From NCBI GenBank assembly GCA_016840905.1, contig JAEORM010000123.1, forward strand, positions 1-6,869: DNA of 6,869 nucleotides, read 5' to 3'. A model generated the notes under the pieces. The model did not search any database. It saw nothing but the letters and a program-made list of their open reading frames with translations, and was not told where the DNA came from. The position numbers and the translations under genes are program-made. Positions within the stretch are counted from its first letter, which is position 1; each line of letters begins with the position of its first letter. Below are positions 6,669-6,869 of the stretch, one piece after another. Source of the stretch: Candidatus Gerdarchaeota archaeon. Lineage in GTDB: Archaea; Asgardarchaeota; Heimdallarchaeia; JABLTI01.

Positions 6669-6787
6669 TGGTGCTGAGGGCGAGATTCGAACTCGCGAGT
6701 GCTTTCGCACAGTAGCTAACTGGTAGCTACTGTAGGAAATAGTCAGTTTTTCCAGGCTACCGCCCTACCAAGCTAAGCGACCTCAGC
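6669..6787 (-). tRNA. tRNA-Ser(GGA), intron-containing, CCA encoded
   Basis: The transcript folds as a tRNA of 84 nt plus encoded CCA once a 32-nt intron is removed. The 7-bp acceptor stem GCTGAGG/CCTCAGC and 5-bp T stem GCGAG/CTCGC with loop TTCGAAT are perfect. The D arm is GCTT-AGCTTGGTA-GGGC. The anticodon stem is GTAGC/GCTAC with mature loop CTGGAAA, giving anticodon GGA (6753-6751). The 15-nt variable region (6697-6711) forms a GTGC-GAAA-GCAC hairpin, placing the tRNA in class II, and with anticodon GGA this means serine. Two points are odd: the discriminator is A73, while archaeal tRNA-Ser normally has G73, and the D arm looks like class I. Structure and intron are clear; isotype rests on the anticodon and long variable arm. 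Confidence 0.88.
6718..6749 (-). other. Archaeal tRNA intron at position 37/38 (32 nt)
   Basis: CTGG (loop bases 32-35) pairs with CCAG near the intron's 3' end. This leaves bulges AAA and TTA and stacks on the 5-bp anticodon stem, the bulge-helix-bulge cut by archaeal splicing endonuclease. Cutting after the second base of each bulge gives the stated ends. The inner helix is weak: ACTG/CAGT lies beyond an asymmetric internal loop, so the motif is partly relaxed. The intron also holds GTAGCTAC (6723-6730), which copies both halves of the anticodon stem. Confidence 0.8.
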
Positions 6788-6800
6788 TTTAATTATTAGT

Positions 6801-6808
6801 TTAAATTT
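6801..6808 (-). promoter_or_regulatory. Possible TATA-like box of the tRNA gene
   Basis: The minus strand reads ACCAAATTTAAAC here, with an AT-rich core 14 nt before the first tRNA base. The distance allows a start at or just upstream of the mature 5' end. Nothing else was seen between 6788 and the window end. Confidence 0.3.
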
Positions 6809-6869
6809 GGTTCATTACCCTTTTTTTAGTTTTGCGCTAAGAATGATTTTTAATTATATGGTAGCTTTC

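Noticed and set aside
6751..6760. Reading the tRNA as proline (anticodon TGG) with stem GGTAG/CTACC.
   Set aside because: It would place C at position 33 and leave an overlong 25-nt variable region. The Ser(GGA) reading gives U33 and a proper splice motif.

Overview
The window is AT-rich DNA that looks archaeal. The strongest evidence is a minus-strand tRNA gene near the right end. It is interrupted at position 37/38 of the anticodon loop by a 32-nt intron flanked by a bulge-helix-bulge fold, the substrate of archaeal tRNA endonuclease. AT-rich TATA-like boxes, T-run terminators and GGTG/AGGAGG Shine-Dalgarno sites fit this. Gene content (an anaerobic glycyl radical enzyme and membrane proteins with archaeal-style surface topology) would suit an anaerobic, possibly Asgard-type archaeon, but that finer placement is only a guess.

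Left part (1-3756, plus strand): a three-gene run, probably one operon whose promoter lies before the window. It holds the C-terminal ~600 residues of a glycyl radical enzyme, its radical-SAM activase with two ferredoxin-type 4Fe-4S motifs, and a two-repeat FMN split-barrel-like protein of unknown role. The activase puts the radical on the glycine of the first protein; the third is the unexplained partner. The radical enzyme has a Cys-Leu-Glu active site rather than the Cys-Cys of true pyruvate formate-lyase, so it is probably a lyase, dehydratase or decarboxylase. Its substrate cannot be read from the sequence.

Middle part (3785-6230, minus strand, convergent with the first operon): a tightly coupled two-gene operon. 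The first gene encodes an eight-helix membrane protein built from two related four-helix halves with a basic tail. The second encodes a secreted, membrane-anchored protein with a glycosidase-like TIM-barrel ectodomain and a charged cytoplasmic tail. The glycosidase-like part seems to lack the usual nucleophile. The last codons of the first gene form the Shine-Dalgarno site of the second. A promoter-like region with nested palindromes lies upstream.

Right part (6249-6869, minus strand): a 98-residue protein of unknown function with its own TATA-like box and T-rich terminator, then the intron-containing tRNA, read as Ser(GGA). The last 80 bases hold only the likely tRNA promoter. No mobile element, CRISPR array or rRNA was seen.
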